Origin: Alphaproteobacteria bacterium
GTDB lineage: Bacteria > Pseudomonadota > Alphaproteobacteria > Rickettsiales > SXRF01
DNA length: 7,256 nucleotides
Direction: 5' to 3'
Assembly: GCA_020050695.1 (NCBI GenBank)
Contig: JAGVKI010000077.1
Coordinates: 1 to 7,256 of the forward strand
Shown here: in pieces, positions 6,577 to 7,256 of the stretch
Layout of the letters: each line of letters starts with the position of its first letter
Position numbering within the stretch: position 1 is the first letter of the stretch
Notes under the pieces: generated by a model
What the model was told of the DNA's origin: nothing
What the model saw: only the letters and a program-made list of their open reading frames with translations
Database searches by the model: none
Program-made: the position numbers and the translations under genes

Positions 6577-7256
6577 GGTCTATACCTGCCATAAGGGTTG
6601 AAGAAATAGGGCGCGGCGGCGCAAAAAAAGGCGAACGCGCCAGCCCGGTTGTTTCCACCAAGGTATGCACACATAGCAGCAAAGGCAAGGGCAATACATC
6701 GAAAAACACCCGGTATTCATGTGGCATGCCATAGACCAGATATGCCACGTACATAGCCGGCAGCAGCCACAGGCCGCATTTTAAAAATGCCGGTTTTTTT
6801 GCCCATTGGTAGGTAAGCAGGAAAAACATCACCGCCAAGGTGATAATGCGGTCAAACTGGGAAGTGGTGAACACATCGCCCGGCAATACGCGGAAAAGAT
6901 GGTTCTTGAGGTATTCTCCCGGGCTTTCGCTATAGAGATATACCAGCCCGATACGGATCAGCGCGTAGATCAGATATTGCAGCAAAAGCAGGTTGATATA
7001 GCTGCGCTTATCAAGCTTATTAAAAAACCAGATACCAAAAAACAGAAAAACAAATACTGCGCTCTCTTTGTTCAGGCAGGCCAGCGCAAACATCAGCAGA
7101 TAGGCAGTAAAGCGCCGCTTGAGCATGTAATAATAACAGGCGGTCGATAAGAAGAGCACCGGGATGTCATAGATATACTGGAAGGGATAACTGAATGAAG
7201 ATATGAGCAACATCCCAAATACCGGGGCAAAGCAGGCCATCGCCATGCTTAAGGGA
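6560..7256 (-). CDS. Polytopic membrane protein, GT-C glycosyltransferase-like, C-terminal part
   Basis: The frame is open to the window edge. An ATG exists at 7246, but the codons before it (encoding Pro-Leu-Ser) are also open and the sequence there already reads as the interior of a membrane protein, so the gene probably starts outside. Counting from that Met, 228 residues contain about eight hydrophobic segments, with short basic loops (MLKRR, NKLDKR) and a polar C-terminal tail (ARSPFFAPPRPISS). ALACLNKESAVFVF (Asn 59, Lys 60, Glu 61) resembles the conserved loop after an early helix in many GT-C and mannosyltransferase-like proteins, which often read N(K/R)E(T/S)A. GT-C enzymes take sugars from polyprenyl-phosphate donors, which would suit the overlapping downstream prenyltransferase. 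The usual catalytic acidic loop would be in the missing N-terminal part, so the enzyme class is only a suggestion. Confidence 0.6.
   Translation of the reverse strand, partial: PLSMAMACFAPVFGMLLISSFSYPFQYIYDIPVLFLSTACYYYMLKRRFTAYLLMFALACLNKESAVFVFLFFGIWFFNKLDKRSYINLLLLQYLIYALIRIGLVYLYSESPGEYLKNHLFRVLPGDVFTTSQFDRIITLAVMFFLLTYQWAKKPAFLKCGLWLLPAMYVAYLVYGMPHEYRVFFDVLPLPLLLCVHTLVETTGLARSPFFAPPRPISSTLMAGIDHDSRD

Noticed and set aside
6314..7150. Plus-strand open frames opposite the two membrane-protein genes
   Set aside because: They are shadows of the minus-strand genes, whose hydrophobic segments and UbiA motifs show the true coding strand.

Overview
The window reads as a piece of an alphaproteobacterial chromosome of moderate GC content. 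Two things point there. The dnaG-rpoD pair is in the classical bacterial order. Downstream lies a gene for an NDUFA12-type accessory subunit of respiratory complex I, a subunit known from alphaproteobacteria and mitochondria. I cannot name the genus from the sequence.

Layout. Bases 1-1272 (+) hold the C-terminal two thirds of DNA primase (DnaG), cut by the window edge. Bases 1273-1478 are a leader with a hairpin over the dnaG stop and a candidate promoter. Bases 1479-3821 (+) hold rpoD, the housekeeping sigma factor. It is unusually long (780 aa) because of a histone-H1-like Lys/Ala/Pro N-terminal tail, and it also has a strongly acidic tract in its non-conserved region. Bases 3825-4850 (+) encode an unrecognised helical protein with a Tat-like N-terminus, starting 3 bases after rpoD. 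Bases 4896-5249 (+) encode the NDUFA12-family protein, and 5277-5696 (+) an unrecognised 139-aa protein. Convergent to these, on the minus strand, are a UbiA-superfamily prenyltransferase most like decaprenyl-phosphate phosphoribosyltransferase (6576 to 5725) and, overlapping its start by 17 bases, the C-terminal part of a polytopic membrane protein resembling GT-C glycosyltransferases (window end to 6560).

Functionally the window joins two units. The plus-strand unit is housekeeping: replication priming, transcription initiation and respiration, plus two unknown proteins. The minus-strand unit looks like the end of an envelope-glycan operon, in which a polyprenyl-phosphate pentose donor would be made by the UbiA-like enzyme and used by membrane glycosyltransferases. 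No RNA gene, insertion sequence, CRISPR array or phage gene was seen, and no stretch over 300 bases lacks a gene. I did not find a clear undescribed multi-gene system. The most distinctive features are the two-tailed sigma factor and the uncharacterised Tat-like gene joined to it.
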